DNA of 64,000 nucleotides from NCBI RefSeq assembly GCF_027580225.2, contig NC_073348.2, forward strand, positions 24,231,001-24,295,000, in the 5' to 3' direction. This stretch comes from Misgurnus anguillicaudatus. Taxonomy: Eukaryota > Chordata > Actinopteri > Cypriniformes > Cobitidae. Every line of letters begins with the position of its first letter. Position 1 is the stretch's first letter. The notes below the pieces were generated by a model that had not been told where the DNA came from, made no database searches, and saw only the letters and a program-made list of their open reading frames with translations. Positions 1-11,229 of this stretch are shown here, piece by piece. The position numbers and the translations under genes were made by a program.

Positions 1-728
1 CAGTACATACTTTTTGGGGCATAGTATAAGACAGCAAGAATGTACTGTATGTGTAACCATGGTTACCCTGGATGTTCTTAACGGCGCTTCTTTTATTGAC
101 TTTTAAAGGAGTGATAAGCTGGAATTTGGAGAGGTCAGAGAAGGGCAGAGCTGCATGTGCATGAATGCTGAGTCCACCGGATTGCGGCGTCCCAGCGGTG
201 TGTTAAAGTTATCTGAGTTTGAGGAAAACAGGCGCACGTGCACACACGGGCATTCAGGGCTCATAGAGGGTCACACACGCACATTCATACACACGTGGGT
301 GCACTTGTTTAGCAAACACCAGGACTTAGCTCTCTCTAGAGGTAGCGGTCAGCTTCTGTATCTCTTCTTCTGTTTTCTCTTTCTTTTAAATTAAAATCAT
401 TGTTACTACACTGTAAAATTGATTTTGTGGCTTAGCAAATTTAACTAAATAAAATGAGTACATTCTATTTAAAAAAATTATTATTGTTTTTAACCAAATA
501 TTAGTAAAAATAACACAAAAAGGTGAGTAATTGTAAACTAACACATTATTTAGTAAATTCAACTAAATTTTATCATGTAAAAATTGTAAGAAGGAAATTA
601 AATTTATAATTTTTGGTTGAAACTACTTGAATTATTATATATAAATATAACTAACTAGGCAGTGGACTAAAAAAAATAGGCTGTATTTACTTATTTACTT
701 ATTTATATAGTGCATCTTTTTGTATCCA
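1..728. other. AT-rich intergenic sequence
   Basis: No coding exon recognised. From about 407 the sequence begins with an ACTGTAAAA end and has AT-rich, MITE-like composition, but I cannot find its partner end. The 79-residue open frame at 155-394 is low-complexity and has no recognisable domain. Confidence 0.4.
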
Positions 729-729
729 C

Positions 730-1062
730 TTTTTTAAGTATATTTTACATGGAATTTTAAGCAATTGCTTAAATTGCTTAAAATTCCATGTAAAACTTAC
801 TTAAAAAATTGCAATTGCTTTAATTGCTTAAAATTCCATGTAAAACTTACTTAAAAAATTGCAATTGCTTTAATTGCTTAAAATTCCATGTAAAACTTAC
901 TTAAAAAATTGCAATTGCTTTAATTGCTTAAAATTCCATGTAAAACTTACTTAAAAAATTGCAATTGCTTTAATTGCTTAAAATTCCATGTAAAACTTAC
1001 TTAAAAAATTGCAATTGCTTAGAATTCCATGTAAAACTTACTTAAAAAATGCAATTGCTTAA
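730..1062. repeat. 50-bp minisatellite, left block
   Basis: Units of 50 bp (recurring TTGCAATTGCTTTAATTGCT, then AAAATTCCATGTAAAACTTA, then CTTAAAAAA) repeat about six times with near-perfect period; TTAAAAAATTGC recurs at 801, 851, 901, 951 and 1001. The first unit (730-765) is inverted relative to the rest, so 730-807 can fold into a hairpin. Confidence 0.9.
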
Positions 1063-2696
1063 AGGGCCATTTCACCGATAGGAACATTAATCTTTATGGA
1101 AAGTGAGTCATATTTGTAGTCAAAATGTAACATAAATGTAGAATTGTGTGCCTATTTGACAGAGAAAAGACAAAATGTGACTTTAGAGCACATTTGTATG
1201 AAAAACTACAACTCCCACTATGCACCACAATGCACAGCTCTGCAAGCCACTCCCATTAATCGGAACACGGCTCAGATATGATATTGTGTACATAAATGCC
1301 ACGTTAGTAAAACAAAGAAAATAGCCACCACCACTGTGTCTGACAGACACCAATCATGACTTACTTTTAAACGTGATGTTACATTGTGTTACACACAATA
1401 ACACTCTGGTCTGGTGTGTAGCAAAGTCTTATTCAAACAGTAACGTGCGGTTTCAGATCCGCTGTACAAATGTCTTTTCAAGTAGTTAAAAAGGGTATGC
1501 ATTTTAAATGTTTATTTAGTTTTACCAATTTTCTTTTTGTCTCGTGTTTACTGTAATTACATCTGTGTAATATCAGCCTCACTGCTCTCACAATATACAT
1601 AGACATATAAAACCCCGCTCAGATATGCTATTGTGTACATAAATGCCACCTTAGTATAACAAAGAAAATAGAACACTTACTTTAGTTAGACGTCCGTTTA
1701 TCCCTGCATCCTGCACACAAACGTGTCCCCTGCACAATATCTCCACAGACGCGCTGCCTCAGCTCTTGGAGCTTGTGCTCGTACGCCGAAACACGTCTTT
1801 GAAATAAGCACGCGCCCAGAAACATTAACAAAACAACCGTTCATATCCTTATCTGATCCAGAAATCTTACACCGAAAGCAAACGGCGCGAGTCCGTCCAA
1901 GCTCATATAATCCGCATAAAATCCGTTTGCTCGGAAGCCGAAAAGCGTCTGTGAAATAAACATGTCCAAACGCGCGCAAAGTTGCTCTCTTGCCTGAAAA
2001 CCTTTACCAAACGAACGTCCATATCCTTATCTGATGCAGAAATGTTATAAAGAGGGCACACAGCGAGAGAACAGGCAAGCTTCTCTATGCAGCAGAGGCC
2101 GATGGTTGCTGTGTCTTCCACGGGCTCCTCTACCCAGCCGACGCCCAGGCTCCGGCTTCTCCTCTGGCTTCTGATCTGCCTCAGCTCTTTGCTGTATTGT
2201 GGCTCATAAAGGTGCAATGAACAGCGGATTAGAGCATCACGCTTGCGAAATCACCCTCTTCTATATCATATTGATTAACTTCCACTGTTATTGTAACATG
2301 AAGTCTGACTCGCTCCACAACTTCTGTTTAGCTTAGCTTAGCATAAAGATGGCGGCTGATCGTTTTTTTTCCGTCTGTGTTCGTATATTTTCATAAGTCC
2401 CACCCACTGATCTTTAATTGGTCTGAAGTGTGAGTGGGTCCACCCATAGCCCCCACCTTGGAAAAATGAGGAATGAGTGTCTGTAGTCTTTCACACTCAA
2501 TAGAGATACAGGACTTCCTTCTTTCAATGACGCAAAATGACGATTTTTACATCATTGAAAGAAGGAAGTGCCTCACTGAAATCAGTATTTCTCCCCTCTC
2601 AGGGGAAACTGAGGGAATGTTGCACGACCATTCAAAAACATGACTGGGGTTCTAACGGTACAATGCTTAATGCAAATGGGTGAAGTTTCCCTTTAA
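1059..2696. mobile_element. TTAA-flanked element inserted in the minisatellite
   Basis: The segment starts TTAAAGGGCCATTTCACC and ends with the imperfect complement, GGTGAAGTTTCCCTTTAA, both ends being TTAA. The flanks are GCAATTGC on the left and ATTGCTTA on the right, which is exactly the minisatellite sequence interrupted. The interior has its own duplications: 1271-1322 resembles 1616-1671, and the stretch near 1839 resembles that near 2018. No transposase is present. TTAA duplication is known for piggyBac and Kolobok superfamilies; which one is undecided. Confidence 0.75.
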
Positions 2697-2865
2697 ATTG
2701 CTTATAATTCCACGTAAAACTTAAAAAATTGCAATTGCTTAAAATTCCATGTAAAACTTACTTAAAAAGTTGCAATTGCTTAAATTGCTTAAAATTCCAT
2801 GTAAAACTTACTTTAAAAATTTGCAATTGCTTTCAATTCCATGTAAAACTTAACTTTAAAAAGGT
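2693..2865. repeat. 50-bp minisatellite, right block
   Basis: About three more, less regular units of the same 50-bp repeat as at 730-1062, in the same orientation. They resume directly after the TTAA-flanked insert. Confidence 0.85.
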
Positions 2866-4987
2866 GGATGCGATTTTTTTAAAGTAAATTCAGTGTATTA
2901 TTTTTTTGTGTATATACAGTAGATAAACCCCACTATGAGAATTACTTTCACATTTTTAAAATTTCAATAAAACAAAGTTTTATATATTTTTTGTCCTAAG
3001 AAATATGGATAGTACTTGATCATGCACACCTTGCTGTGATGATGCTGGGTGCTCTGGATGGTTGCTGGAGCCTTCTGGGTTATTACCGACTGAAACCACA
3101 TTCACAAATTTGGCTTTAATGTTAGTATATAACACTTTTTCACCCATTTTACTGATGATAAGTTGAATGGCTTATGAAGCAGTATTAAAAATCAATAGTG
3201 CACCTGTCCAAAGCAAACTGCCTGGTTTGATGTATCATCGATGTTAATAGTACAGACGGTGCGGGATAAATTGTGTGCCAAAGTTTATGCATGGGGTGAG
3301 GGGTTTGTACTTAAAGTACCTACACTATGTGCACATCCATCCTACTGTGAGAATAATTTACAGTCTTAATGTGCACCATTACAAAGAAACAGCTGTTAAA
3401 ATGCAATGTGTACAGATGACTGTCAGAGACACGCTGTATTACTGCAAAGGCCAGATGTTAAACTCACTGAAGTGTGTGCGCAGTCGAAACACTGTTTGCT
3501 GGAATTTTTTGTCTGGTCGGCCGGTGGTACTGTAGATCTCTTTCGTATGCAGAATTATACTACGATACTTCAACCTAGGGTATCTTACATTATCTCTTTC
3601 CTTTGGTCTCTTTCTCTCCCCCGCTCTCTCCTTTTAACAGCAGATCGAAGCTGACAGTGCATGTCTCCACTTTTAATTTTTAAATCGCTCGTCCCGTTTT
3701 ACGTAATCTACTTCCTCCTGCAGTTTATTTTTATCTGCAGCATCCCCATCCATCTCTCTGCTTTTACTCGTGACCCTTTTTTTCTCTTCTCTCTCTCTCA
3801 TCCGTTATTTTTCACCTCTATTTCTCTTGTCATATGCTCGTTGACCCAAAGCATGACACCTTGCAGCAGGTCGATCTCGCACCGCTCAACTGCTAGGCTT
3901 TCTGAGATTGCCAGCTTAATGAGCACCACATTTTTTGAATCTTTTAGTTATACTGTTTCTTTTTGAAAGGGTCCATGTACTGTAGCTAAACTGGCAGAGC
4001 ATGTTGCAAGCAATACAGAGGTCATGGGTTTGATACACAACTAATAAAATGTATATCTCCAATGCACTGCAAGACCATTTGAGGGTAAAACCATATGCCG
4101 TGCCGTCAAGCAAAAACAAAAATGTATTATAATTCAAAGCTTTGTTCACAAAACAGAACAAACATTATCCAGTGTGTATAAAAAAATGTTTTTAGTAACT
4201 GGTAAAAGATAAACCAACAGCTTGCATGTCTGTTTTACACTTTCTGTATAGTTGTGCAGAAGTGAACTGGTTTCCATGGAGATGAATGTGGCATGTGGTA
4301 TTTTAAGGAAAGTGCTAATGTAAATTGATTCTTCTACCCACATATGAATTTGATTAAAGTGTGTTATATTGTATGTTTTTCAAACTTGTTTGATGAAATG
4401 TTAAGTGTATTGTTACAAGAAAGACTTGATTTACCATATAAAGCAAAACTGAGATATTTGACATTGGTCTGGGCTGTGCATTTGCTTTTATTCATTTGGC
4501 AGATGCTTTTATCCAAAACAATTTACAGTGCATTCAATCTATATATTTTTTTAACAATACCTGTGTTTCCTGGCAATCAAACCCTTGGCTGTACACTGCA
4601 ATGCTAATAGAGCTGGTTTTGCAATTGTAAGCATGTTTTGGATTATGTAAAAATAATTCAGACTTTATTAATACTTATATGTGATTAAACAAAGATAAAG
4701 GCATTACAGCTTATGTGCACAGCTTGTGATAAAAGTTGTTTACAGCTGCACAGCATGACGGTCTCGGCATGCATTTATAGTTGATTATACGTGAAATGCT
4801 GCCCCCTTCTGGTGTCTTTGCTGTCTCACAAATTATTACAGCTGCTATGTATAAATCAAAATTAGAGAACAATTTGTAATAAATGTATAAAAAATAAGTA
4901 ATTAGTAAACTTTTTTTGTTTGTTTGCATGTTAAGGTGCCTTGGTTATATTGTAAAACATGATAGCACAACATTGGTATACCCACAA
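2866..4987. other. Intergenic; two tRNA-SINE fragments only
   Basis: No exon recognised. Around 3988-4080 a degraded SINE head reads in + (GGCAGAGCATG, then a B-box-like GGTCATGGGTTTGAT). Around 4480-4620 a SINE-body-like piece occurs (GGCAGATGCTTTTATCCAAA, then CAGTGCATTC). The rest is unremarkable AT-rich sequence. Confidence 0.5.
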
Positions 4988-5195
4988 CACTGAAAAAAAA
5001 ATGATTCATTGAATTTAATAAATTTTTTGGGGTAAGTGGTTGCAATCAATTTATTTAAACTACATTTAAACAAAAGTTTTATATTTTATTTTACGTTACT
5101 AATCTTTTTTGTTTAAATGTAGCTTAAATAAATTGATTGCAACCACTTACCTTAAAAAAAATTTATTAAATTCAATGAATCATTTTTTTTCAGTG
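4988..5195. repeat. Palindromic MITE, family A copy 1
   Basis: A near-perfect inverted repeat from CACTGAAAA to its complement TTTTCAGTG; the arms share CCACTTACC/GGTAAGTGG and TTGATTGCAACC/GGTTGCAATCAA. It has no coding capacity. The same family recurs at 5270-5468 and 18363-18544. Confidence 0.85.
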
Positions 5196-5269
5196 AACCA
5201 GTCTGCCCATTCCTTTAAATTTTAAATGATAAAGAATATTATTATTATTAGTGTTATAAATGGCATTAT

Positions 5270-5468
5270 CGCTGAAAAAAATGATTCATTGAATGTAATT
5301 TTTTTTAAGTAAGTGGTTGCAATCAATTTATTTAAGCTACATTTAAACAAAAGTTTTATATTTTATTACGTTACTAATCTTTTTTGTTTAAAAGTAGCTT
5401 AAATAAATTGATTGCAACCACTTACCTTAAAAAAAATTATTACATTCAATGAATCATTTTTTTCAGTG
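5270..5468. repeat. Palindromic MITE, family A copy 2
   Basis: Second copy of the element at 4988-5195, only 75 bp away and in the same reading order. It has small internal differences, such as AAAAGTAGC in place of AAATGTAGC in the right arm. The sequence between the two copies is not related to them. Confidence 0.85.
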
Positions 5469-6060
5469 TATAAGTCTGTCATTGAATAAACTTGATTCTG
5501 AACAGAAACGCACACAAACTGCATTTTTGACATACATTATCAGCACTGTGGAGAGAAATACAACATAATATTCTAAACAGGGTTCATGTAAAGAAACACT
5601 GATCACCTGAACGGTGACAATTCACAAAATTATCATTTACAACAAAACAACATCAATGATATAAGAGCTTAAACCTTTATGACATTTTATTAAGAAATGA
5701 TTATCAGTTTTTGTTCTATGATAAAGCTTAAAAAAGAAAAAATATTCAGGCACAAAGGATTGTGGGTATTCCTTACAACATGTGCAAATAAATTTAAGTA
5801 AATTTTACTTGAATTTTTTAGTTTAATGGATTTAATATTCTTAAGTTAAATGAACTAAGATTTTTTACTTGAATCTGCAAAAGTTTTGATAAAAATTTAC
5901 TTAATTATTGACTATGTGCAGTGACTATAAAACAGTTAAATAATACAAGAAAATATCTAATACGACTTATTCCCACACAGTTCATTTTCTACATTAATTT
6001 ATTGTGTATTTATCATCATTTTACTTAGGAAAATGTAGTTCTCAATAAATATTAATATTA
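5469..6060. other. AT-rich intergenic stretch
   Basis: Nothing recognisable beyond AT-rich sequence with a weak ACTTGAATTTTTTAGTT / AACTAAGATTTTTTACTT inverted similarity near 5800-5870. Confidence 0.3.
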
Positions 6061-6065
6061 TTATT

Positions 6066-6305
6066 TATACCACGGGTCTGTTGAATGCTGCATTCTGATT
6101 GGCTGAGAAATGTTCTATGGGTGTTGATTATTTTTCTGTAAACCGCATACCTAATTTTTCAAATGTCTTAAAAATAGGCACCAGAGTAATGTTTGTTGTA
6201 ACCGTGGTATAAGCGGAATAATTGACTCCTCCGCTTCGCGTCGTGCCGCATTACCACCTTGGTGTGCATTATTTTCTTATAATTCAATGGCCCGTCGTCA
6301 ATTAT
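6066..6305. repeat. Cyprinid-type DNA repeat (TCTGATTGGCTGAGAA type)
   Basis: Starts with a CCACGGGTCTGTTGAATGCT stretch followed by TCTGATTGGCTGAGAAATG and closes in a complement-like ACC(A/T)TGGTGTG region. A related piece, on the other strand, occupies about 22260-22610. I recognise this layout as a common cyprinid interspersed repeat; the name is not certain. Confidence 0.5.
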
Positions 6306-6589
6306 TCCTTACGTATAAATTATGAGAGTTAATCTAATATATATAACTACATCAAAAAGTTTTTTTTTTTTGTGTAAACATTGTAACCATAGTAGGAAAA
6401 ACAAATACGATGGAATTCAATGGGTACTGTCAACTGTGTGCTTACCATTATTTATCAAAATATTGTCATCATCATTTATCAATACTTCCATAATATTTCT
6501 TTTCCTACTATGGCAGTCAATGGTTATCCACTAGCTGTGTGCTTATCATCATTTATCAAAATGTCTTCTTTTGTGTTTATCAGAAAGAA

Positions 6590-6665
6590 AAAGAAATGCA
6601 TGCATGTTTAGAACAACATGAGGATGAAAAAAATTTCATTTTTGGATGAAATATCCCTTTAAAAA
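6590..6665. repeat. Solo 3' end of an Angel-like element
   Basis: The string ATTTCATTTTTGGATGAAAT followed by ATCCCTTTAA is the complement-type end of the elements at 8588 and 18015. No matching left end is nearby. Confidence 0.5.
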
Positions 6666-7238
6666 AGTAGCCTTTTGGCTGACTGTTACTAGGACCCACA
6701 AGAGGGCAGCATATCTCTAACACATTGAATGTCAGCCTTTAACATTATCCACAGCATTTGAAGCTTTAATCCAATAATCCAAAATATTCCATAGCTTAGC
6801 ATAATTAGAAAGATTAATATGTCTTGTAAAAATATCCGAAATATATTGTTTGGTTGTTTGAGCTTCTTTTATTGCTTGTTTTGTCTTATTTGCCTTGAAA
6901 GATTGTTGAAGCCTCCTAATGGGCCCCTGGTTGAACAACACTGCACTAACTGCTCATCTGTACGTGCTGTAAATGATTTAATGCACATGTAAGCACTCGC
7001 GGCTGTCTGGGCGAAACTAGATATGATTTAGGGTGACCAGACGTCCCGAAAAATTCGGGACAGTCCCGAAATCTAAGCTGCTGTCCCGAATCCCGAATCC
7101 TGTTCTAATTGTCCCGAAAATCATACTGAAGCTAAATATTAATCCGAATCCCGCTTTAATTTCCCCGAAAATTATACTAAAGCAAAATCTTGAGTAGTAG
7201 TTGTCTGATAAAACATGAGCGAGGAGGTTAAATCATCC

Positions 7239-7370
7239 GGCAGCCAGCCCCCGCCGGCTGTCCATTGGCTGCAGCCAACCCCCGCCGTGTGCCCATTGGC
7301 TGCAGCCAGCCGCCGCCAGCTGCCCATTGGCTGCAGCCAGCCGCCGCCGGCTGCTCATTGGCTGCAGCAT
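7239..7370. repeat. Four-unit 31-bp GC-rich tandem repeat with inverted CCAAT boxes
   Basis: ATTGGCTGCAG recurs at 7264, 7295, 7326 and 7357, a strict 31-bp period, separated by CCAGCCGCCGCC-type GC-rich sequence. It lies inside the hAT-like element and contrasts sharply with the AT-rich surroundings. Confidence 0.85.
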
Positions 7371-7881
7371 CTTGTTTTTATACTGTAGGCTCTCATTGTG
7401 CTGGCAGCAGTTAAAACCTCCGCGAAATATGCTGACGTTGTATTGTTTCTTTTAATGTATCTTATCCATCTATATGCACAAAGACAATAGGACCTTTTTG
7501 TTTTATAGAGTTGATTAAGAGAGCGAAAGTTGCAGCAAATGGCGAGGACAGTTGAAAGTGCAGGCAGTGACAGTCAGTCGTGTGCAAGGCATTTTGTTAA
7601 AAAAATACTTCTATACGTATTATATAAATGTATACGCATATGTACTTATATTAATAAAAATATGATTAGTTCAGTAACTTCAGTTTGAAATTTCTTATTT
7701 TTATTATAAAATAAAGAAAACTATTATTGTATGAATTTTTATTGTATAAAGTATAAAATACTATACGTATTATATCAATTTATTTATATATGTACTTATA
7801 TTAATATGATTGATTCCGTTTGAAATTCATTGTCTTTTATTATTAAATAAAATTAATAAATAAAACTATTATTGGATGACA

Positions 7882-7899
7882 CCCCCCCCCCCCCCCCCC
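7882..7899. repeat. Poly-C run (18 C)
   Basis: Eighteen consecutive C near the right end of the hAT-like element. Confidence 0.95.
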
Positions 7900-7956
7900 G
7901 TTACGTCTGCCCGTCCCGAATTTCAGCCAATCTCATCTGGTCACCCTAATATGATT

Positions 7957-9280
7957 AAGGAAACGGACATCTGCAGCCAACAAACTTAACAATCTGCCTA
8001 CAAGGCTAAAATGTGTAACAGCTATTCACAGGAGAGCGCTTTCAAATATGACTAGTGGATGATATTTAAGGCAATATGAAAACATGCAGATCTGACTTCA
8101 TTAAACGTGAACATGCTATGGATTTTTGTAGCACAGCAAACCATTCGTACAAATCGTATTACACTTGCACTCATAAATCACATCGCACAAAACTATAATA
8201 CTGGAGTTCACCAAAATAGTATTTTCTGTAGACAGCAGGCTCAAAGCAGTACCTCACTGTGAACTGTGGGTATATGTGGGGGCACGGGCTGATGATCTGC
8301 CCCAGGCTTTAACTCACACTGCGATCTACAGCAGTTGCTGTCGACAGCGTGACACATTAACAGTGAAAACACTGTGTAATGAGCTTGCTACACAGCCTCA
8401 GATCAGAAATGTCAAACTGACATGCTACATAATTTCCATTTGATTTTTTCGGTCCTTCTTGGCACTGATACAGTCATGTGTACAACACAGATATGTAACT
8501 GCGGAGGAACATTTGATTGCTTTGATACAGCACAGGAGATTCAATAGAGATGTCAGTTGTTTTTATTTAGGTATGTGAAGATTCTTAAAGAGATAGTTCA
8601 CTCAAAACTGAAAAAAATTATGTCGTCATTTACTCCTCCTCAAGTTGTTACAGAGTTGTATAAATATCTTTGTATTGTTGAACACAAAGGAAGATATTTT
8701 GAGCAATGTTTGTAACCATTATCTTCAGCCTTGCACTTTTAAACAAAGTCTTCCTGCGTATTGCTAGGAGAAACGATTAAGATCTTGAAGAGATCTTATT
8801 TGTGATTACTTCTTTCCTACAGCATGTGTCAGGCCAGCAATACAAGCTGAAAATAGCAATGCACCATGGAGATGCTGGGGTACATGAACAGAAACACATA
8901 TTCAAGAGAGGATACCAGGATCAATCACACCCCATCCCTCCCAATTCTAACCCCATCTGCCCCTGCATCCTCTATTGCACCCGTTACTTTCTCATCTTTC
9001 ACAGCAGAAATGTGAAAATGGGGATAATGCGGTAGAATATTTAGGAGGCGAAGACGGCGGTGATGGACAGATGAATAGACTGGCAGTGTTGTGTGTGCAC
9101 ATTGCTTAAGGGTTGAGCTGTGTTTCGGCAATCAGTATTTGGCAGAACAAGAAATTAGAAATTGGAGGAACCATCCCTCGCTGTCCATAAACTCCACTGA
9201 GCACTGTGTCTCATTCTCAATTCTGTTGTCTTTGTCTTATGTGCTGACTTCTTATGTGCCAATTATGTGAAAATTATTAT
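7957..9280. other. Intergenic stretch with one Angel-like fragment
   Basis: From 8588 (TTAAAGAGATAGTTCACTCA) to about 8715 there is the left part of an Angel-like MITE, with the recognisable CAAAGGAAGATATTTTGAG tract. The remainder, including 8800-9130, has no recognisable exon or repeat. Confidence 0.45.
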
Positions 9281-9284
9281 TTAT

Positions 9285-9290
<6 letters not shown>

Positions 9291-9358
<68 letters not shown>
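9291..9358. repeat. (TA)n microsatellite
   Basis: About 34 uninterrupted TA dinucleotides. Confidence 0.97.
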
Positions 9359-9359
<1 letters not shown>

Positions 9360-9854
9360 CTTTGTTATTAAACATATCAACTACAATTTGAATCCAAACA
9401 GTTACATGGATTTCTGCTTGTTTCCATTTTTGCTTTAATGACAACGTACACTTCTGGACACAAGTGGATATAAGGGGGTACAACTATTTACAAAACCTAA
9501 CACTCCATGTTATCCCAGCAAGAGGCCAAAAAACGTTCAATTTATACGAGAATATCTGATTCATCCTTTTGTCTTATTAGATAAGATTAGATTCAACCTT
9601 TTTGTCACTGTACAATACAGGACCAATGAAACGCACTAACCACAATCTAATTTGATATACTGTTGAATAGTTTAATCTACATCAACGTGTTATATTTTTT
9701 AATATAAATAAAATAATATTTTTCTGATTCCATATTTATTTTAATAAGTCAGAACGCGGTAGGTGCGTGCAGCAGGTGACACAAATTATGGGTCTTCCAA
9801 AGGTTAGACTCTCTTCGCGGACTTCTGAGGCTGCCACCTTAAAAGACTCACCTT

Positions 9855-10614
9855 TTAAAGGGATATTCCACTTTTTTTGAAAATATGCTCATTTTCCAGC
9901 TCCCGTAGATTTAAACATTTGATTCTTACCGTTTAGGAATCCATTCAGCTGATCTCCAGGTCTGGCGCTAGCACTTTTAGCATAGCTAAGCACAATCCAT
10001 TGAATCTGATTAGACCATTAGCATCAGGCAAAAAATAACCAAAGAGTTTCAATATTTTCCTATTTAAAACTTGGAAAAATATCGTCCCCTGCCAAGGGGA
10101 CTATTTTCGGGCAGTGCGTAATATCACTACGCCTGCTGCAGCCATGTTACATCAGCAAAGTCACTGATTATTAAGCCAGTTTGAGAGTACACCTAACAGT
10201 TAACTTAACTCAAACCGTTTATGTAAACCGGTTGCATTAGACCATTTAAGTTTTAAAACACATACATTTAAGTACTGTTAACTTGAGTCATGTGCAATTA
10301 TGCACTTATTTTAAGTTCATAGCCATATCGGACTAGAAAATCGCTACTTTTAATTTTCAGTCAGTCTTAGTACACGATGTCACTACAGAAGAGTCAAATT
10401 TTAAATAGGAAAAATATCAAAACTCTTTGGTTATTTTTTAGCGCGATGCTAATAGTCTAATCAGATTCAATGGATTTTGCTAAGCTATGCTAAAAGTGGT
10501 AGCGCCAGACCCGGAGATCGGCTGAATGGATTCCAAAAGGGTAGAGATCTGATGTTTGGCTCTGGGGGAGCTGGAAAATGAGCGTATTTGCAAAAAAGTG
10601 GAGTGTCCCTTTAA
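9855..10614. mobile_element. TTAA-flanked element with >100-bp terminal inverted repeats
   Basis: Begins TTAAAGGGATATTCCACTTT and ends with the complement AAGTGGAGTGTCCCTTTAA. Matching continues inward through CTCATTTTCCAGCTCCC, the CAGATCTGGCGCTAG-type tract and the CCATTGAATCTGATTAGAC tract. There is no transposase. A truncated relative starts at 35040 in the kcnip1 intron. Confidence 0.8.
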
Positions 10615-10725
10615 GGTCACATTCTTAGAAGGTCGCAGCCCTTGAATTGGGACACAGCGAGCTATAGTCTATTGTATATACATAACATACTATATATTTA
10701 TACTGTAGTGTTATTTGCACTTCTG

Positions 10726-10906
10726 CACTGTAAAAAATACACAGCATTTGTGTAAAATCAACATAAATTTTTATGCTACTTTAATGAAAAAATTCAGTTA
10801 AACAGTTTCAACTAGTTTTTGTAAGTTATGTCAAGTATTCACAGGTCAAAACCTAAAATAGTATGTCGCACAACCAACTTAACTTCATGGTGCATTTTTT
10901 ACAGTG
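10726..10906. repeat. ACTGTAAAAA/TTTTTACAGT MITE, family B
   Basis: Bounded by CACTGTAAAAAATACACAGC and a TTTTTTACAGTG end. A relative with the same GCA(T)TTTTGT...AAATCAACATA order starts at 57736. Confidence 0.7.
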
Positions 10907-10959
10907 CAACCTTAGAAATATATGCAACATAAACAGAATAATATTAACACAAAACATAA

Positions 10960-11229
10960 CCCTGCTGAAAAAACAATAGAAACCATCACAAAAATTCTAA
11001 CGGTTCCATTAAAATACCATTAGGAACCATTACCATTTAAACCACTACAAAAATCATTTTTGTAGTGTGTTTCGGGACATTTTCCAGTAGGATTTAATGC
11101 CCCCACTAATTGAACCCAATACATACCAATAGAGACCCATAGAAACAATTATAGTTTTCATCACAACCAATAAAATTCCCATTAAAACCAATAAATCCAA
11201 TAGAATTTCTGTGATGGTTTCTAGCAGGG
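10960..11229. repeat. CCCTGCT-ended MITE, copy 1
   Basis: Ends CCCTGCT...AGCAGGG with subterminal AACAATAGAAACCATCACA on the left and its complement on the right. A second copy, oriented oppositely, is at 46288-46533. Confidence 0.8.

Larger units (their letters stand above)
7029..7948. mobile_element. hAT-like non-autonomous element with perfect 8-bp target duplication
   Basis: Terminal inverted repeats TAGGGTGACCAGACG and TAGGGTGACCAGATG (right end complemented) bound a 920-bp segment. The 8-bp duplication ATATGATT lies directly outside at 7021-7028 and 7949-7956. Eight-base duplications are the hallmark of hAT transposons. The interior holds CCCGAA-rich ends, a four-unit 31-bp array with ATTGG boxes, AT-rich sequence and an 18-C run, but no transposase. 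Confidence 0.88.

Noticed and set aside
770..1060. Possible CRISPR-like array
   Set aside because: The units are contiguous with no unique spacers, and the genome is vertebrate.
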